The notes: generated by a model from the letters alone, not told the origin. 62,193 bases of DNA from Bradyrhizobium pachyrhizi (GCF_001189245.1 NZ_LFIQ01000049.1:1-62193), one strand, 5' to 3'; shown: positions 8,455 through 17,000, counted from the first letter of the stretch. Made by a program: numbers and translations.

Positions 8455-8625
8455 ATGCGCGCCGTTGCAGTTGCTGCGATTGCAAACGCTTTTGTCCGGG
8501 TATTCCCCGCATCCTCATTGCAGGCAAACGTCCTCAAGCAGACCGCGTTGTTCTGTGGAGCCGCCCTCTTGGTGTGGCTGCTGTCGGTGACTTATGGGCT
8601 GGATCTCAGTGCCGGATTCTTCTAG
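8455..8625 (+). CDS. 56-aa hypothetical protein
   Basis: The frame begins at an ATG preceded by CTGGAGATC and encodes MRAVAVAAIANAFVRVFPAS, a middle section with one cysteine, a hydrophobic stretch (LFCGAALLVWLLSVTYG) and the end GLDLSAGFF. Such 50-60 aa proteins, with an Ala-rich start and a GLD-S-GFF end, are to my recollection common in Bradyrhizobium, but I know no function. It is probably membrane-associated. The RBS and coherent composition support a real gene; the length argues caution. Confidence 0.5.
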   Translation: MRAVAVAAIANAFVRVFPASSLQANVLKQTALFCGAALLVWLLSVTYGLDLSAGFF

Positions 8626-8732
8626 CCGATCAGCATCTGATTTTTGCGTTTTCTTCGGTATCCAAGCCCGTTGACCCACATGTACAGGGGTCGTCGCGCT
8701 CTTCAGGGGCAAGTTCATAGAAGGACGCGGAA

Positions 8733-9173
8733 ATGCGCTGCTCAGACGTTTTGTTCTGCAGCTCGAAGTCCTGGGTTGAAGCCGCCGGCTATCTCGCATC
8801 TCTTCTCGTCTTCGCCACGTTTTGCATGAAGACGATGCTCCAGCTCAGGATCACGGCCATCTTGAGCAATGTCGCGTTCATCGCATACGCGTTCTTCGAC
8901 GACTTGTATCCAATCCTCGTCCTTCACTCGGTTCTGCTGCCTCTTAACGCCGTCCGAACAGTCCAAATGCTCCGCGTCAGGCGAATTGTGGAGCAAGCAT
9001 CCAAGGGCGAATTCACAACCGAACCGCTATGCCCGCTCATGGTTGCTGGTTCGAGTCCTGCCGGGCCCACCAGTAAATCAATGGCTCGGCACTCACGATC
9101 GCCGGAGGTCCTGTCTACTCCACGCAAAAAAGATGCCGCGCCCGAAGGACACGGCAAGTTTCAGGGAGGGTGA
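8733..9173 (+). pseudogene. Truncated membrane protein reading through a tRNA fragment
   Basis: Residues 1 to about 95 form a three-helix membrane module (WVEAAGYLASLLVFATFCMK, then LRITAILSNVAFIAYAFFDD and LYPILVLHSVLLPLNAVRTV) followed by a basic linker (QMLRVRRIVEQASKGEF). This resembles the N-terminal membrane part of rhizobial proteins that continue into a cyclic-nucleotide-binding domain. At base 9033 the frame enters the tRNA 3' fragment and encodes junk (CPLMVAGSSPAGPTSKS and onward). The natural gene has evidently been cut at the recombination junction, leaving a membrane stub. A RBS-like AAGGA precedes the ATG. It may be expressed, but it is not intact. Confidence 0.6.
9034..9081 (+). 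repeat. tRNA 3' fragment, copy 2 (candidate att scar)
   Basis: From CCGCTCAT (anticodon stem and loop) the sequence skips 8 bases and continues as the T-arm, acceptor strand and CCA of the tRNA at 6957. The T-arm differs by one base. The identity extends past CCA into the flank (CAG-AAATCAA, one change), further than any other copy. Confidence 0.85.
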
Positions 9174-9261
9174 ACCGGCAGACTTCCGGTGCATGCCTGC
9201 GACCCCGGCCCATCGTCAGTCAGGGCGCAATCTGAAAATCAGCGGCCGCCCACCAAGGCGG

Positions 9262-10245
9262 TCACCATTTCAATGCGGCCGTACGCACGGGATGATCCCA
9301 GAGCGCGGTGGTCTCGCTGTCGAGCAGGCTTACGGTGAGCGAGCAACCCGCCATGTCCAGCGATGTGACGTAGCTGCCGACCAGCGAACGGGCGATGCGC
9401 AGACCTCGCTCCTCGAGCATCCGGCGCGCCGCGTTGTACATCAGATAGAGCTCGATCGTCGGCGTGCCGCCGAAGCCGTTGACGAGCAGCAGCGCCTCGG
9501 AGCCCGCGGGCGCCGCGAGATCGCCGGCGATCGCTGCCGTCATCTCCGATGCGATCGCATCGGCCTCTGCAAGCTTGACGCGGCGGCGGCCCGGCTCGCC
9601 GTGGATGCCAACGCCCATCTCCATCTCGTCCACGCCGAGCGCGAAGGTCGGCGTGCCCGCGGCCGGAACGGTGCAGCTGGTCAGCGCCACGCCTATCGAA
9701 CGTGTTCGCGCGTTGACGCGCTCGCCGAGCGCCACGCAGGTCTTGAGATCGGCGCCTCCCTCGGCGGCGGCGCCGACGATCTTCTCGACAATCAACGTGC
9801 CGGCGACGCCGCGCCGCCCGATACTGTAGGTCGACTTCTCGACCGCGACATCGTCATCGGTCACGATGGTGGCGATGCGACCCTCGGCGATCTCGGCTGC
9901 CATCTCGAAGTTCATGCGGTCGCCGGCATAGTTCTTGACGATGAACAGGACGCCGGCATCGCCCGCGACCGCCTGGGCGGCCTCGACGATCTGGTCCGGC
10001 GTCGGCGAAGTGAACACCTGGCCGGGACAGGCGGCATCCAGCATGCCGTAGCCGACGAAGCCCGCATGCAGCGGCTCATGCCCGCTGCCGCCCCCCGACA
10101 ACAGCGCGACTTTCTTCGAGTTCAGCTCGCGGCGACGGACGAATTTCCGCTCAGCGCCGAGCATGACGAGGTCGGCATGCGCGGCGGCAAAGCCGTCGAG
10201 GCTCTCTGCGAGCATGTTATCGACCGCATTGATGAACTTCTTCAT
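9262..10245 (-). CDS. dhaK: Dihydroxyacetone kinase, substrate-binding subunit DhaK
   Basis: 327 aa. Start MKKFINAVDNMLAESLDGF at 10245, preceded by GGGAGGACAC. DhaK binds dihydroxyacetone covalently through a histidine, here in MGVGIHGEPG; the dihydroxyacetone pocket loop LLSGGGSGHEPLHAGFVG and the later VVTDDDVAVE are also readable. Phosphate comes from DhaL-bound ADP, rephosphorylated by DhaM. It is the last gene of the long minus-strand operon that starts with an ABC binding protein at 19401, separated from dhaL by the PTS genes. Product: dihydroxyacetone phosphate, entering lower glycolysis. Confidence 0.93.
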   Translation of the reverse strand: MKKFINAVDNMLAESLDGFAAAHADLVMLGAERKFVRRRELNSKKVALLSGGGSGHEPLHAGFVGYGMLDAACPGQVFTSPTPDQIVEAAQAVAGDAGVLFIVKNYAGDRMNFEMAAEIAEGRIATIVTDDDVAVEKSTYSIGRRGVAGTLIVEKIVGAAAEGGADLKTCVALGERVNARTRSIGVALTSCTVPAAGTPTFALGVDEMEMGVGIHGEPGRRRVKLAEADAIASEMTAAIAGDLAAPAGSEALLLVNGFGGTPTIELYLMYNAARRMLEERGLRIARSLVGSYVTSLDMAGCSLTVSLLDSETTALWDHPVRTAALKW

Positions 10246-10282
10246 TGTGTCCTCCCCGCTTCGTCCGTTTGGCGTTTCTCGC

Positions 10283-10705
10283 CTATTTTTCCCGCATGAT
10301 GCCAATCAGTCGCCGCGTGAACTCCTGGAGCAACGTGTCGAGCTCGGCGTTGCGCTTGGCGCTGCCGAGGTCCGGCAGATGCAGCGTCAGCGCCCGCTCG
10401 TGCGAGCCTTCGCTCAACCGGCCGACGCGGCGCGGATGTGCGCGCGCATAGGCGCGAAGGAAGGCTGCCTTCGCCTGTGGCGGAAAGTGGCAGACATCGA
10501 AGATCGTGTTGAGATGCTGCACCGGTATCGGCACCGGATATGCGGGATTGCTGATCTGGCTGACGAAGCTGCGGTTCTTGCCCATGGCATGGGCCAGCCG
10601 AAGCCGCATGCCGGAGGGACGGCTCTCCAGCACCTCCTTGAAGATGCGCTTGTAGACTGCCACCGCGCCGGCTTCGGGCGCGTCATCGGCCGCCGTGTCA
10701 GCCAA
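10283..10705 (-). CDS. Small HTH-like protein embedded in the PTS-dha operon
   Basis: 140 aa, no confidently recognised family. Residues about 15-75 resemble a Cro/C1-type helix-turn-helix: RLRLAHAMGKNRSFVSQISN, then a variable loop (PAYPVPIPV) and QHLNTIFDVCHF. The C-terminus is helical and charged. The start overlaps the enzyme I gene by 8 bases and the stop is 37 bases before dhaK, so it is translated as part of the operon. No other regulator lies in the operon. It could be a PTS-responsive regulator or an adaptor for the kinase; both are inference. Confidence 0.7.
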   Translation of the reverse strand: MADTAADDAPEAGAVAVYKRIFKEVLESRPSGMRLRLAHAMGKNRSFVSQISNPAYPVPIPVQHLNTIFDVCHFPPQAKAAFLRAYARAHPRRVGRLSEGSHERALTLHLPDLGSAKRNAELDTLLQEFTRRLIGIMREK

Positions 10706-12332
10706 GGCCGCCTCCGCTGCTCAGCCGGTCGATGGTCTGCTTGATCTGCGCCAGCGCCGATGCATTGACGGAGAGTTCGCGCAGGCCACAATTCAGCAGG
10801 GCGGGCAGGCAGCGCGGATCACCCGCCATGTCGCCGCACAGGCTGACGCTGATGGCGGCGCGGCGCCCATGCTCCGCAGTCCGCGCGATCAGTTCGAGCA
10901 CTGCCGGATGCAGCGGGTCCATCAGGGGGGCGAGAGCTCCGTTGGAACGGTCGCAGGCCAGCACATATTGCGCGAGATCGTTCGAGCCGATCGAGAAAAA
11001 GGACGTCTTGAAGCTCGCGATTGCCAGGGCCGCCGCCGGAACCTCGACCATGATTCCAAGTTCGGGCAGCATCGCGGCAATGCCGTCCGCCTGCAAGCGC
11101 TGCACGACATCTGCGAACAGCTTCCGCCCCGCCTCGAGCTCGTCCGCCGAGGTGACCATCGGGAACATGACCTTGAGATTGCCGCGCACCGCGGCCCGCG
11201 CCAGCGCGCGGAGCTGAACCGCAAAGATCTCGGGCCGGGCGAGGCACAGGCGCAGGCCGCGCACCCCGAGGAACGGATTGGCTTCGCCGTCCACCGTGAA
11301 GCCCGGCACCGGCTTGTCGCCGCCCGCGTCAAACGTGCGAATGGTGACCGGTCGCCGGTCTGCCCAACGCAACACCGCATCGTAGGCCTGAAACTGTGTC
11401 TCCTCGTCGGGCAGGCCACCACGCTCCGTCAGCAGGAACTCGGTGCGCATCAGGCCGATGCCGTCGGCATATTGCGCGTCGGCATGCTCGAGATCCTCGA
11501 CGCGCTGGATATTGATGAAGAGCTTGATCCGCTCGCCGCGCCAGGAGGCTGTCGGCCGCCGCAGGATCGCGCGCGCGGATGCCCTGCTCTTGAGATGGCT
11601 GTCGCGCCGCTTCTCGAAAGTACGGACCTGTTCGGCATTGGGATCGAGCTCCAGCGTCGCGCCTTCGCCGTCGAGCAACGCCGTGGTGCCGACGTCTGGA
11701 ATCGAACCGAGCTGCACCACCATCGGGATGCCGCGCGCGCGCGCCAGCATCGCGACATGGCTGGTCGGGCTGCCGCGCAACAGCGCCAGGCCACCGCCGC
11801 CGGACCAGTCGATCTCGAGGAATCGCGATGGCGGCAGATCGTCGGCGCAGACCACGCCCCCGCTCGGGACCTTCAGCGGCTGCCCCTCGTCGCCACGCAG
11901 AATGTGGACCACGCGGTCGCGCAAATCCGCAAGATCGGAGGAACGCGCTTTCAGATAGTCGTCCGGTGCGGAATTGTAGTCGGCGATGTGCGCGTCGAGC
12001 GTCGAACGCCACGCGATATCGGCCGGACGTCCCTCGCCGACCGACGCGAAGATCGCCTCGATCAAATCCTCGTCCTCCAGCAGCGCAACCTGGAATTCGA
12101 GAATCTGCGCAGCTTCGCCGCCGGCGCTGGCGGCAAGATCGGCGATCTGGCCACTCGCGACGTCGATCGCATTGCGCAAGGCCAGCGCCTCCTCGACCAG
12201 TGTGCCGGCCACGCGCTCGCCGGCCGCGCCCGCATCGACACGGACAAACGGGCCATGGGCAAAGCCGATCGAGGCGGTCCTGCCGCGGTAGGCCAGACCT
12301 GCAGCGCCGCCCTGCATGCTATGGTGCTCCAT
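10698..12332 (-). CDS. Phosphoenolpyruvate-protein phosphotransferase (enzyme I), dedicated to the dha PTS
   Basis: 544 aa, close to canonical enzyme I (about 575). The phospho-histidine motif is LRGSPTSHVAMLARARGIP; the PEP-binding barrel shows IGLMRTEFLLTERGGLPDEE, RTFDAGGDKPVPGF, NPFLGVRGLRLCLARPEIF, FFSIGSNDLAQYVLACDR and the C-terminal CGDMAGDP. It would take phosphate from PEP to the HPr encoded just upstream. In Escherichia coli these functions are fused into one DhaM; here they are separate. Overlaps on both sides (14 bases with HPr, 8 with the HTH-like gene) show coupling. The start could be 12332 or the ATG five codons in. Confidence 0.92.
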   Translation of the reverse strand: MEHHSMQGGAAGLAYRGRTASIGFAHGPFVRVDAGAAGERVAGTLVEEALALRNAIDVASGQIADLAASAGGEAAQILEFQVALLEDEDLIEAIFASVGEGRPADIAWRSTLDAHIADYNSAPDDYLKARSSDLADLRDRVVHILRGDEGQPLKVPSGGVVCADDLPPSRFLEIDWSGGGGLALLRGSPTSHVAMLARARGIPMVVQLGSIPDVGTTALLDGEGATLELDPNAEQVRTFEKRRDSHLKSRASARAILRRPTASWRGERIKLFINIQRVEDLEHADAQYADGIGLMRTEFLLTERGGLPDEETQFQAYDAVLRWADRRPVTIRTFDAGGDKPVPGFTVDGEANPFLGVRGLRLCLARPEIFAVQLRALARAAVRGNLKVMFPMVTSADELEAGRKLFADVVQRLQADGIAAMLPELGIMVEVPAAALAIASFKTSFFSIGSNDLAQYVLACDRSNGALAPLMDPLHPAVLELIARTAEHGRRAAISVSLCGDMAGDPRCLPALLNCGLRELSVNASALAQIKQTIDRLSSGGGLG

Positions 12333-12630
12333 CCGGAAAATCGCTTGCGATCAGATCGACCAGCGCCGCGACCGCGGCCTCGGCGTCGCTACCGGAGGCC
12401 TTGATCTCGATCGTGCTGCCATGTGCCGCGCGCATTGCCATGATCTTGGCCACGCTCTTGGCATTGATCCATTCCGGCGCGCCCGCGACCCGCACGGAGA
12501 TCTGAGCCTGGAACTTCTTGGCGAGCTTGGTCAGCTTGACCGCGGGGCGCGCGTGCATGCCGACTGCATGCACCAGCCGCACATTGCCGGTGAAGATCTG
12601 TCCGTCCGCTCTATCAAGCATGCTCATCAT
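12319..12630 (-). CDS. HPr-family phosphocarrier protein
   Basis: 103 aa. The active-site segment VHAVGMHARPAVKLTKLAKK contains the phosphorylatable histidine (H-A-R-P). The regulatory-serine region reads WINAKSVAKIMAM, the usual NAKS form. It relays phosphate from the enzyme I encoded by the next gene to the EIIA-type DhaM encoded by the previous one. The first 12 residues before the HPr fold are extra. It overlaps the enzyme I start by 14 bases. The HPr is probably private to the dihydroxyacetone kinase, as no sugar EIIB/EIIC is present. Confidence 0.92.
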   Translation of the reverse strand: MMSMLDRADGQIFTGNVRLVHAVGMHARPAVKLTKLAKKFQAQISVRVAGAPEWINAKSVAKIMAMRAAHGSTIEIKASGSDAEAAVAALVDLIASDFPDGAP

Positions 12631-12653
12631 CCATTAATCGCATCGCCGACATC

Positions 12654-13046
12654 TCAATCGGCAGAGAGTTCCTCGGCCACGGCTCTGACCTGGGCCAGCG
12701 AGCTGCCGCCCGCAGCTTCGGTCGCCGCCATGACGGCGCCCTCGACGATCGGCGCGTTGCAGACGACAACGAGATCACGCCTCGCCGGCTCCAGCATTTC
12801 GACCGCCATTTCGCTGTTCGTCTCGGCGCCGCCGAGGTCGACAAGTACAGCAACGCCTTTCGACGACCAGGCATCGTTGATGGCGTCGATGATCAGCGGC
12901 ACGCTGGTGCCGAGACCACCATCGGGATTGCCGCCGCAGAAGGCGACCTTGACCTCGCTGCCGACCATCTGCCGCACCATGTCCGCGGTTCCCTTGGCGA
13001 TATCCCGGGAATGCGAGACGATCACGATCCCTACGGTATCGGTCAT
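12654..13046 (-). CDS. dhaM: DhaM, PTS EIIA (mannose-type) phosphodonor subunit
   Basis: 130 aa from MTDTVG at 13046. The phosphohistidine lies in VGIVIVSHSRDIAKGTADMV; the fold continues with VAFCGGNPDGGLGTS and the mannose-type EIIA loop VAVLVDLGGAETNSEMAVEM. It transfers phosphate to the ADP held by DhaL. It is a single-domain protein; the HPr and EI parts follow as separate genes. The start overlaps the dhaL stop by 4 bases (ATGA), which decides in favour of 13046 over an ATG eight codons upstream. Confidence 0.92.
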   Translation of the reverse strand: MTDTVGIVIVSHSRDIAKGTADMVRQMVGSEVKVAFCGGNPDGGLGTSVPLIIDAINDAWSSKGVAVLVDLGGAETNSEMAVEMLEPARRDLVVVCNAPIVEGAVMAATEAAGGSSLAQVRAVAEELSAD

Positions 13047-13666
13047 TGCCGCGCCTCCAGGCCAGCGCACACAGCGTGCAGCAGAACGCAGCTCGATCGC
13101 GCCCCGGGATCGACATGACCGACGCTGCGCGCACCGAGGAACGACGCCCGGCCCTTGGTGGCTTGCATCGGCACTGTGCGCTCGACCGCTTCAGCTGCGG
13201 TGATGCGCACCCGCGCGATCAAATCGGGCTGGCCGGCGCCCGCTTTCAGTGTCTCCAGCACCGGAACGAGCACATCGAGCATTGTCTTCTCGCCGGCCTG
13301 CGAGCGACCGCGCGCGCTCACCGCGTCCACTCCGCTGCCGAACACGTCGGCGAGATCGTCAGGCAGGTGTTTGTCTTGCGACAGCGCTTCGCCCGCGGCG
13401 AGAAAGAAACTGCCATAAAGCGGGCCGGAGGCGCCGCCGACCGTCATGACAAGGGTCTTGCCGATCGCCTTGAATGCCTCGTTGAGCGGCTGCGCCGAGA
13501 TGGCATCGAGCTTGCCGAGCACGGCTTCGAAGCCGCGCTTCATGTTGGTCCCGTGGTCGCCGTCGCCGATCGCCTGGTCCAGGCTCGTGAGCTCAGGCGC
13601 GCTGGCGATGACCTGCTCGGCGGCCGCCTTGAGCAGCGACTTGAATGTCTCCGGTTGCACAGACAT
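13043..13666 (-). CDS. dhaL: Dihydroxyacetone kinase, ADP-binding subunit DhaL
   Basis: 207 aa, matching E. coli DhaL (210). The Mg-ADP site is SLDQAIGDGDHGTNMKRGF with the conserved aspartates; GGASGPLYGSFFLAAGEAL and GRSQAGEKTMLDVLVPVLET follow, as does KGRASFLGARSVGHVDPGA. It works with DhaK and DhaM. It is the first kinase gene after the transporter genes, 21 bases from the upstream ATPase and overlapping dhaM. The C-terminal tail after PGARSSCVLLHAV is family-typical. Confidence 0.95.
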   Translation of the reverse strand: MSVQPETFKSLLKAAAEQVIASAPELTSLDQAIGDGDHGTNMKRGFEAVLGKLDAISAQPLNEAFKAIGKTLVMTVGGASGPLYGSFFLAAGEALSQDKHLPDDLADVFGSGVDAVSARGRSQAGEKTMLDVLVPVLETLKAGAGQPDLIARVRITAAEAVERTVPMQATKGRASFLGARSVGHVDPGARSSCVLLHAVCAGLEARQ

Positions 13667-13687
13667 CTATCTGAACCTCTCGCTCCC

Positions 13688-14713
13688 CTATTGGACCATC
13701 GCGCCGATGCGTTGCCCCGCACGGTCGAAACACAGCGGACGCAGCAGTTGCAATTCAACCTCCTGGCCGGCCCGCAACGGTTGATGCGGATCCGCCAGCG
13801 TCACCAGCGTTTCGCCCTTATAGTCGAGGTGAACGTGATTCTGCTCGCCGAGGTGCTCGACGCGATGCACCCGGCCGACCATCTGCCCGCCGTTGCGCGC
13901 GGCGATCTGAAGGTGCTCGGTGCGGATGCCGACCGTCTCCGTTTCCGGCGGTATCGCCACATCGGACAGCAACCGTGCGGGGAGGAAATTGATCTGGGGC
14001 GTCCCGAGCCGCGATGCGACGTAGCTGCTGGATGGATTTTCGTAGATCTCCCTCGGCGTGCCGAGCTGAAGCAGCCGACCGTCCTTGATCACGCCGATCC
14101 TTGACGCCATCGTCATGGCTTCGACCTGGTCGTGGGTCACATAAAGGATGGTCGCGCCGAGCTCGAGCTGGATCCGTTTCAATTCGAGGCGAAGCTCGGC
14201 GCGAAGCTTTGCATCCAGCGACGACAGCGGCTCGTCCATCAGATAGATCGAGGGATCGCGCACCAGCGCGCGGCCGATCGCGACCCGCTGCATCTCACCT
14301 CCCGACAGGCGAGTGGCGCGATTATTCAGCTTGCTGGCGATATGCAGGAGCTCCGCGGTCTGCTCGACCCGCTTGCGGATCTGTGGCTCCGGCACGCGCC
14401 GCGCCGGAGAGCGCAGCGGGAACGCGAGGTTGTCATAGACCGACAGATGCGGATACAGCGAATATTGCTGGAACACGAATGCGATGTCCCGTGAACCCGG
14501 CGGATCATGCGTCACGTCGCGCCCGCCGATCATGACCGAACCGGCGTCGGGGCTCTCGAGCCCGGTGATCAGCCGCAGCGTCGTGGTCTTGCCGGCGCCG
14601 CTCGGCCCGAGCAGGACGAGGAACTCACCGTCGTTCACCGTCAGTGAGAGGTCGCGCACCGCCTCTACCGCGCCGAAGCGCTTGCTGATATTGCGCAAGC
14701 TGACGTCAACCAT
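13688..14713 (-). CDS. ABC transporter ATP-binding protein (CUT1-type, second of pair)
   Basis: 341 aa from MVDVSLRNISKRFGAVEAVR at 14713. All motor motifs are canonical: Walker A GPSGAGKTT, Q-loop VFQQYSLYPHL, signature LSGGEMQR, Walker B YLMDEPLSSLDA, H-loop YVTHDQVEAM. A C-terminal TOBE region follows (ETVGIRTEHLQIAARNGGQM). It overlaps the preceding ATPase gene by 8 bases. Two different ATPases per importer is the pattern of rhizobial glycerol (GlpS/GlpT) systems; with a dihydroxyacetone kinase downstream, glycerol, dihydroxyacetone or a related triose is a reasonable ligand, though not proven. Confidence 0.9.
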   Translation of the reverse strand: MVDVSLRNISKRFGAVEAVRDLSLTVNDGEFLVLLGPSGAGKTTTLRLITGLESPDAGSVMIGGRDVTHDPPGSRDIAFVFQQYSLYPHLSVYDNLAFPLRSPARRVPEPQIRKRVEQTAELLHIASKLNNRATRLSGGEMQRVAIGRALVRDPSIYLMDEPLSSLDAKLRAELRLELKRIQLELGATILYVTHDQVEAMTMASRIGVIKDGRLLQLGTPREIYENPSSSYVASRLGTPQINFLPARLLSDVAIPPETETVGIRTEHLQIAARNGGQMVGRVHRVEHLGEQNHVHLDYKGETLVTLADPHQPLRAGQEVELQLLRPLCFDRAGQRIGAMVQ

Positions 14714-15803
14714 GGCGCCCCCCCTCCTCGCCGGCGGTCCTGATTGCAAGGCCGCTGCCGGCATCGAACAGTGAGAGCCGAACGGAGTTGAATTCGAGGC
14801 CGACGGTCTCTCCGACCCGCACCGAGGCGCTCGACGGCAGCCGCGCCGCGACCCGTCCATAGGCGGTGTCGATTGTGACGATCTGCGTCGTGCCGAGATA
14901 TTCCGCGCCGAACACCTCGCCACGAACGGATCCGGCGTCGCTGAAGCGAATATGCTCCGGACGAATCCCGAGGGCCAGCGCAGCGCTGGCCCGGTCCTCG
15001 CGGATCTCGGGCACCACGAGCCTGGTGTCGTGAAACTTGATCGCCCGGTCACCAGATCGCAGGCCGCCCTCGAAGCGCAGGAAGTTCATCGGTGGCGAGC
15101 CGATGAAGTCCGCGACGAACATGCTGGCAGGCCGGTCATAAACCTCCTGCGGCGTGCCGATCTGTTCCACGCGCCCCTTGTTCATGATCGCGATCTGGTC
15201 GGCCATCGACATCGCTTCGAGCTGGTCGTGGGTGACATAGACCGTGGTCGCCTTGATGCGATCGTGCAAATCGCGCAGCTCGCCGCACATCAGATGACGA
15301 AACTCGGCGTCGAGCGCGCCCAGCGGCTCGTCCATCAGGAAGGCCTTCGGGCGCCGCACCATGGCTCGGCCGAGCGCGACACGCTGGCGGTCGCCGCCCG
15401 AGAGCTTCGATGTCTTGCTCGACAGCAGATGCTCGATCCGCAGCATCCGCGCGGTCTCCTGCACCCGCTCGCGAATCTCGCGCCGCGCCATGCCCTGGCA
15501 CTTCAGGGGGAAGCCGATATTCTGCCCGACATCCATATGCGGATAGAGCGCGAACAGCTGGAACACGAACGCGATATCGCGGGCGGCGGCACGGTGGAAC
15601 GTGACGTCCTCCCCGTCGAGCAGGATCTTGCCCTCGGTCGGCAGCTCGAGGCCGGCGATCATGCGTAAGGTGGTGGTCTTGCCGCAGCCGGAAGGGCCGA
15701 GCAACGCAAAGAAAGTGCCATCGTCGATGGTGAAGGTCGACCCTTCCACCGCGGTGAACTGATCGAACGACTTGCGAAGATTTTCGATGCGGATCTGAGC
15801 CAT
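14706..15803 (-). CDS. ABC transporter ATP-binding protein (CUT1-type, first of pair)
   Basis: 365 aa, MAQIRIENLRKSFDQFTAVE. Walker A GPSGCGKTT, Q-loop FQLFALYPHM, signature LSGGDRQRVALGRA, Walker B AFLMDEPLGALDAEF and H-loop YVTHDQLEAM are all intact, with a TOBE domain at the end (LALGIRPEHIRFSDAG). It follows the small membrane protein by 4 bases and overlaps the second ATPase. The two ATPases probably form a heterodimer energising the permeases encoded at 16023-17971. Confidence 0.9.
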   Translation of the reverse strand: MAQIRIENLRKSFDQFTAVEGSTFTIDDGTFFALLGPSGCGKTTTLRMIAGLELPTEGKILLDGEDVTFHRAAARDIAFVFQLFALYPHMDVGQNIGFPLKCQGMARREIRERVQETARMLRIEHLLSSKTSKLSGGDRQRVALGRAMVRRPKAFLMDEPLGALDAEFRHLMCGELRDLHDRIKATTVYVTHDQLEAMSMADQIAIMNKGRVEQIGTPQEVYDRPASMFVADFIGSPPMNFLRFEGGLRSGDRAIKFHDTRLVVPEIREDRASAALALGIRPEHIRFSDAGSVRGEVFGAEYLGTTQIVTIDTAYGRVAARLPSSASVRVGETVGLEFNSVRLSLFDAGSGLAIRTAGEEGGRHG

Positions 15804-15807
15804 GACC

Positions 15808-16026
15808 CTATTCCGGAAAATGGCTGACGACGACGAAGCCTACCGTGCCGGCCAGAATCGTCACGAATGAATAGCTGTAGAGATCGATCGAGAAGGGCTG
15901 CACCAGCATGAAGATGCCGCCCCCGATCAGGGTCATCGCAACGGCCTCCCAGCGCCCGCGACTGAAGAAGCAGGGCAATGCCCCCTTGGTTCCCTTGGCA
16001 CCCCTAATAACAGCAGAACCGCTCAT
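15808..16026 (-). CDS. Small integral membrane protein of the ABC-dha operon
   Basis: 72 aa with two probable membrane helices (WEAVAMTLIGGGIFMLVQPF and SFVTILAGTVGFVVVSHF) after a basic N-terminus. ATGA overlap with the upstream permease stop and a 4-base gap to the ATPase start argue that it is translated. Small membrane proteins in this slot are found in polyol-type ABC operons of Rhizobiales; the role is unknown, perhaps assembly or stability of the permease complex. Confidence 0.75.
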   Translation of the reverse strand: MSGSAVIRGAKGTKGALPCFFSRGRWEAVAMTLIGGGIFMLVQPFSIDLYSYSFVTILAGTVGFVVVSHFPE

Positions 16027-17000
16027 TTGCGCACCGCTCCGAAGGTGATGCCGCGCAACAGATGCTTGCGGAGCAGCACGGTGAACATGACGATCGGGAC
16101 GACGAACAGCGTGGTCGCGGCGGCAACCGCCGGCCAGTCCTGCCCGCCCTCACCGATGATGAAAGGAATGAAGGGCGGCATGGTCTGCGCCTCGCCGCTG
16201 GTCAGCAGAACCGCGAAGGCGTATTCATTCCAGGAGAAGATCAGGCAGAAGATCGCGGTCGCCGCAATTCCGGTGACGGCCTGCGGCAGCACCACCTTGC
16301 GCAGCGCCTGCAGCCGCGTGTAGCCGTCGACGAGGGCCGCCTCTTCGTACTCGCGTGGGATCTCGTCGATGAACCCCTTGAGTAACCAGACTGCGAGCGA
16401 GACGTTCACGGCGGTATAGAGCAGGATCATTCCGAGCCTGGTGTCGGTCAGGTTGAGCTGCCGGTACATCAGATAGATCGGGATCGCGACCGCGACCGGC
16501 GGCATCATCCGCGTCGACAGAATGAAGAACAAGAGATCGTCGGCCAACGGAATGCGGAAGCGCGAGAATGCGTAGGCCGCGAGCGTACCGAGGAAGACGG
16601 CGAGGAAGGTCGAACCGAACCCGATGATCAGCGAGTTGACGAAGCGCGGGACGACTTTGGACGGTCCGGCAATGACCATGTCATGCTTGCGGACCAGCTT
16701 GTCATACCAGGTCTCCGGGGGCGGCAACTTGGCGATGAAATCAGGTGTCTGGCGGGTGCGCACCGTGAACAGGTTGACATAACCTTCGAGCGTCGGCTCG
16801 AAGATTACCTTGGGCGGATAGGCGATCGCATCGCTTTGCGACTTGAAGGCGGTGGCGACGATCCAGAGCAGCGGCAGGATCGTGATCAACGCATAGAGGA
16901 TGACGAGAGCACCAGCGAATGCCTTGGTGCGCGGCGAGGCCTCGACGATCGAGTGTGCGCTGGATCTGGCCAGGACAGGTTTGGCTACGGCAGCGGTCAT
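16023..17000 (-). CDS. ABC transporter permease (CUT1, MalG-like)
   Basis: 325 aa starting MTAAVAKPVLARSS at 17000; the same frame is open far upstream over the previous gene but is not coding there. About six membrane helices, with the coupling-helix EAA loop YEEAALVDGYTRLQALRKVV and a C-terminal SLGAV-like end (GITFGAVRK). A hydrophilic insertion around residues 75-110 (TRQTPDFIAKLPPPETWYDK) is longer than in MalG and sits in the first periplasmic loop. ATGA overlaps at both ends show coupling. Confidence 0.9.
   Translation of the reverse strand: MTAAVAKPVLARSSAHSIVEASPRTKAFAGALVILYALITILPLLWIVATAFKSQSDAIAYPPKVIFEPTLEGYVNLFTVRTRQTPDFIAKLPPPETWYDKLVRKHDMVIAGPSKVVPRFVNSLIIGFGSTFLAVFLGTLAAYAFSRFRIPLADDLLFFILSTRMMPPVAVAIPIYLMYRQLNLTDTRLGMILLYTAVNVSLAVWLLKGFIDEIPREYEEAALVDGYTRLQALRKVVLPQAVTGIAATAIFCLIFSWNEYAFAVLLTSGEAQTMPPFIPFIIGEGGQDWPAVAAATTLFVVPIVMFTVLLRKHLLRGITFGAVRK

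Noticed and set aside
9261..9274. 14-base identity (GTCACCATTTCAAT) with 31814-31827, both shortly after tRNA fragments
   Set aside because: In one place it is the coding end of dhaK, in the other the sequence around the aldolase stop; distances from the tRNA fragments differ (190 versus 15 bases), so chance is likely.
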